This document shows, in pieces, positions 5,363-7,854 of a DNA stretch of 7,854 bases (the first letter of the stretch is position 1; each line of letters begins with the position of its first letter). The translations under genes were made by a program, and so were the position numbers. Source of the stretch: Firmicutes bacterium UBA1426 (GTDB lineage: Bacteria > Bacillota > Clostridia > Peptostreptococcales > Anaerovoracaceae); assembly GCA_002329675.1 (NCBI GenBank), contig DCUA01000170.1, positions 1-7,854 of the forward strand, read 5' to 3'. A model generated the notes under the pieces. It ran no database searches, was not told the DNA's origin, and was given only the letters and a program-made list of their open reading frames with translations.

Positions 5363-7854
5363 ATGCCACAACCCGTTAAAATCGGTAAAAAAACGAGGAT
5401 GAGCTACTCATTGATTCAAGAAGTAGCCCCCATGCCTAATCTGATTCAGATTCAAAAAGATTCATATGATTGGTTCATACAGGAAGGACTAAAAGAAGTT
5501 TTCGAAGATATATCCCCCATCAGGGACTATGCAGACAATTTAGTCCTTGAATTTATCGAGCATTCTATTAATGATGAGCCGAAGTACGATCAGGAGGAGT
5601 GTAAAGAAAGGGATGCAACCTATTCTGCTCCTTTGAAAGTTAAGGTCAGATTGGTCAATAAAGAAACCGGTGAAGTAAAGGAGCAGGAAGTATTCATGGG
5701 AGATTTTCCTCTCATGACGGAAAAAGGCACCTTTATTTATAACGGGGCGGAGCGTGTCGTGGTCACTCAGCTGGTCCGGTCCCCCGGGCCTTATTATGAT
5801 GTAACTACGGACAAATCCAACAATAAACTCTATTCCACGCAGATCATACCCAACCGGGGAGCCTGGCTGGAGTATGAAACAGACTCTAATGAAGTGATAT
5901 CTGTACGTGTGGACCGCACCAGAAAGCAGCCGGTCACCACCATCCTCAGAGCCCTTGCCTACAAGTCAGTAGAAGAAAAGGTCTTCCAGGAGAGAAGGAA
6001 AAATCCGGACATCACTGAGGCGGATCTGCAGAAAAAAGTTCGCAGATACGGAGAGTTTTCCAGTGAAACCGCCAAAATACTCTATGAAGGAACCAATGAA
6101 GAGATCCTTCAGGTTTTTGGTGCCAATGATCGTCTTGAAAAATCCCTGGCTAAGGACATTACCGTCAATTATGACGAAGGATTAAAAGAAATATACAAGA
6201 AATTAAGGCCGGGAGAACCTGCTACATTTGAGAGTGCCTATGATCTCATCGAGGCATTATTCTTTGATGTGAAACGGTATGATCTGGCGAAAGTGGGCAG
6301 GTACAAATACAACAAGAAACTAGGCCTTGCCAACCGGATCGTCGGCTGTAAAGCTGCCGAAGATATAGTCAGCCCCTCTACCGGTGAAGTGCTTGCAGAA
6401 GCAGGAACGATCATCAACCGGACTCTGGCTATGGCCATTGAAAATTCCGGTGCAGAATCCGTTATGGTCTTCAGCAGGACAGAGGACGGCCGCACGGTGA
6501 AGGTGATCGGAAATAACTTCATTAACCTGCAGGACTTTGTTCCTTTTGATGTTTCAGGTATGAAGCTTCCGAACAAAGTCTATTATCCTGTGCTGAAATG
6601 GATCCTTGATAACTATGAGGGTGAAAACAATATAAAGGAAGCTATGATCTCCCTGAAGAACAAGCTTTCTCCCAAGCATATCATCCTCGATGACATCATC
6701 GCATCCATCAGCTATATCCTTAACCTTTCCGACGGGATCGGTTCCACGGATGATATCGATCATCTGGGAAACAGAAGGCTCAGGACGGTAGGTGAATTGC
6801 TTCAGAATCAATTCCGAATCGGTCTGGCTCGTATGGAGCGGGTGGTAAAGGAGAGAATGACTATCCAGGATATCGAGGTCACCACTCCACAGGCCCTGAT
6901 GAACATCCGGCCGGTGACTGCTGCTATTAAAGAGTTTTTCGGAAGCAGCCAGCTGTCCCAGTTTATGGATCAGACAAACCCTCTTGCGGAACTGACCCAT
7001 AAGAGAAGGCTTTCTGCCCTGGGCCCCGGTGGTTTGTCAAGAGAAAGAGCCGGATTTGAGGTTCGTGACGTGCACCATTCCCACTATGGAAGGATGTGCC
7101 CCATTGAGACCCCGGAAGGTCCGAACATCGGACTCATCGGTTCTCTGACAACCTATGGAAGGATCAATGAATACGGTTTTATCGAAACCCCCTACCGGGT
7201 CGTAGACAAAGTTAACGGTCGGGTCACGGATGAGATCCAGTACGTTACCGCTGATGAAGAAGAACAGCTCATTATCGCCCAGGCCAATGAACCACTGGAC
7301 AGTGAAGGGCATTTCATCAACAGCAAAGTTGTTGTGCGGAAGCCCGGAGGTGAGCTGGATCTGGTCCAGAGAGAAGAAGCGGACTATATGGACGTTTCTC
7401 CTAAACAGGTAGTATCCGTAGCAACAGCTATGATCCCCTTCCTGGAAAATGACGATGCCAACCGTGCTCTGATGGGTTCCAACATGCAGAGGCAGGCAGT
7501 ACCCCTGTTAGTTACGGATGCCCCTATAGTAGGCACCGGCATGGAATACACCGCTGCAAGGGATTCGGGAGTTGTGGTTCTTGCGAAAGAAGCAGGAACT
7601 GTAGAATATGTAGACGCAAACAGGATCCGGATCCGCAGGGATCGGGACAACGGCATTGATGAATATAAGCTGCTGAAGTTCAAGCGCTCAAATCAGGGCA
7701 CTTGTATCAATCAAAAGCCCATCGTAAACCACGGTGAGCGGGTAGAGGAAGGGGAAGTCATTGCAGATGGCCCCTCCACGGATATGGGTGAAATCGCTCT
7801 GGGTAAGAATCTGCTTATTGGATTTATGACCTGGGAAGGCTACAATTACGAAGA
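5363..7854 (+). CDS. rpoB: DNA-directed RNA polymerase subunit beta, 5' part (truncated by window end)
   Basis: The frame is open for 830 complete codons to the window edge, about two thirds of a typical Firmicutes beta subunit. The N-terminus holds [19 protein letters not shown], then [16 protein letters not shown] at 127-142. The rifampicin pocket lies at 527-555 ([28 protein letters not shown]). Asp536, His546 and Ser551, the equivalents of E. coli D516, H526 and S531, are all wild type, so the enzyme is predicted to be rifampicin-sensitive. [13 protein letters not shown] is at 579-591 and [12 protein letters not shown] at 705-716, both close to the active centre. The start at 5363 is preferred because AAGGAGTG (5349-5356) is six bases upstream; an in-frame ATG at 5357 abuts that site. 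No frameshift or insertion is seen. The catalytic core continues beyond the window, with rpoC expected after it. Confidence 0.98.
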   Translation, partial: MPQPVKIGKKTRMSYSLIQEVAPMPNLIQIQKDSYDWFIQEGLKEVFEDISPIRDYADNLVLEFIEHSINDEPKYDQEECKERDATYSAPLKVKVRLVNKETGEVKEQEVFMGDFPLMTEKGTFIYNGAERVVVTQLVRSPGPYYDVTTDKSNNKLYSTQIIPNRGAWLEYETDSNEVISVRVDRTRKQPVTTILRALAYKSVEEKVFQERRKNPDITEADLQKKVRRYGEFSSETAKILYEGTNEEILQVFGANDRLEKSLAKDITVNYDEGLKEIYKKLRPGEPATFESAYDLIEALFFDVKRYDLAKVGRYKYNKKLGLANRIVGCKAAEDIVSPSTGEVLAEAGTIINRTLAMAIENSGAESVMVFSRTEDGRTVKVIGNNFINLQDFVPFDVSGMKLPNKVYYPVLKWILDNYEGENNIKEAMISLKNKLSPKHIILDDIIASISYILNLSDGIGSTDDIDHLGNRRLRTVGELLQNQFRIGLARMERVVKERMTIQDIEVTTPQALMNIRPVTAAIKEFFGSSQLSQFMDQTNPLAELTHKRRLSALGPGGLSRERAGFEVRDVHHSHYGRMCPIETPEGPNIGLIGSLTTYGRINEYGFIETPYRVVDKVNGRVTDEIQYVTADEEEQLIIAQANEPLDSEGHFINSKVVVRKPGGELDLVQREEADYMDVSPKQVVSVATAMIPFLENDDANRALMGSNMQRQAVPLLVTDAPIVGTGMEYTAARDSGVVVLAKEAGTVEYVDANRIRIRRDRDNGIDEYKLLKFKRSNQGTCINQKPIVNHGERVEEGEVIADGPSTDMGEIALGKNLLIGFMTWEGYNYE

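Noticed and set aside
6238..7683. Several open frames within rpoB (6238-6576, 6554-7000, 7037-7312 and 7384-7683 on the minus strand; 7230-7412 on the plus strand).
   Set aside because: The rpoB frame is continuous and conserved throughout, so these are shadows.

Overview
The window is a piece of a bacterial core chromosome with one gene orientation throughout. It probably comes from an anaerobic Bacillota (Clostridia-like) organism. The supporting evidence is strong AGGAGG-type ribosome binding sites before nearly every gene, a transcription-attenuating L10 leader of the Firmicutes type, moderate GC, the gene order rpmG-secE-nusG-rplK-rplA-rplJ-rplL-rpoB, and a rifampicin-pocket segment in RpoB that reads like that of Bacillus ([20 protein letters not shown]). 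I cannot name a genus.

Region 1 (1-1591): the last few codons of a preceding gene may be present, followed by a perfect intrinsic terminator. Then come a short-form malic enzyme (121-1296) and, 13 bases later, a small DUF1294 membrane protein (1310-1591). Region 2 (1592-1855): a gene-free stretch holding a 126-base imperfect inverted repeat (1606-1731) that fits no family I recognise. It is followed by a good sigma-A promoter with an extended -10.

Region 3 (1856-5203): the translation and protein-export operon. It encodes ribosomal protein L33, SecE, NusG, L11, L1, L10 and L7/L12. Two autoregulatory RNA sites can be read. One is a hairpin between rplK and rplA that imitates the 23S rRNA binding site of L1. 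The other is an L10 leader with an intrinsic terminator before rplJ, including a 10-base-pair alternative pairing that could act as an antiterminator. Region 4 (5204-7854): a strong terminator after rplL, then a separate near-consensus promoter, then the first 830 codons of rpoB, which runs off the window end.

Together the genes make the L1 stalk and the L11/L10/L12 stalk of the 50S subunit, the SecE part of the translocon, the transcription factor NusG, and the RNA polymerase beta subunit. This is ordinary housekeeping content. The only candidate for something undescribed is the large inverted repeat upstream of rpmG.
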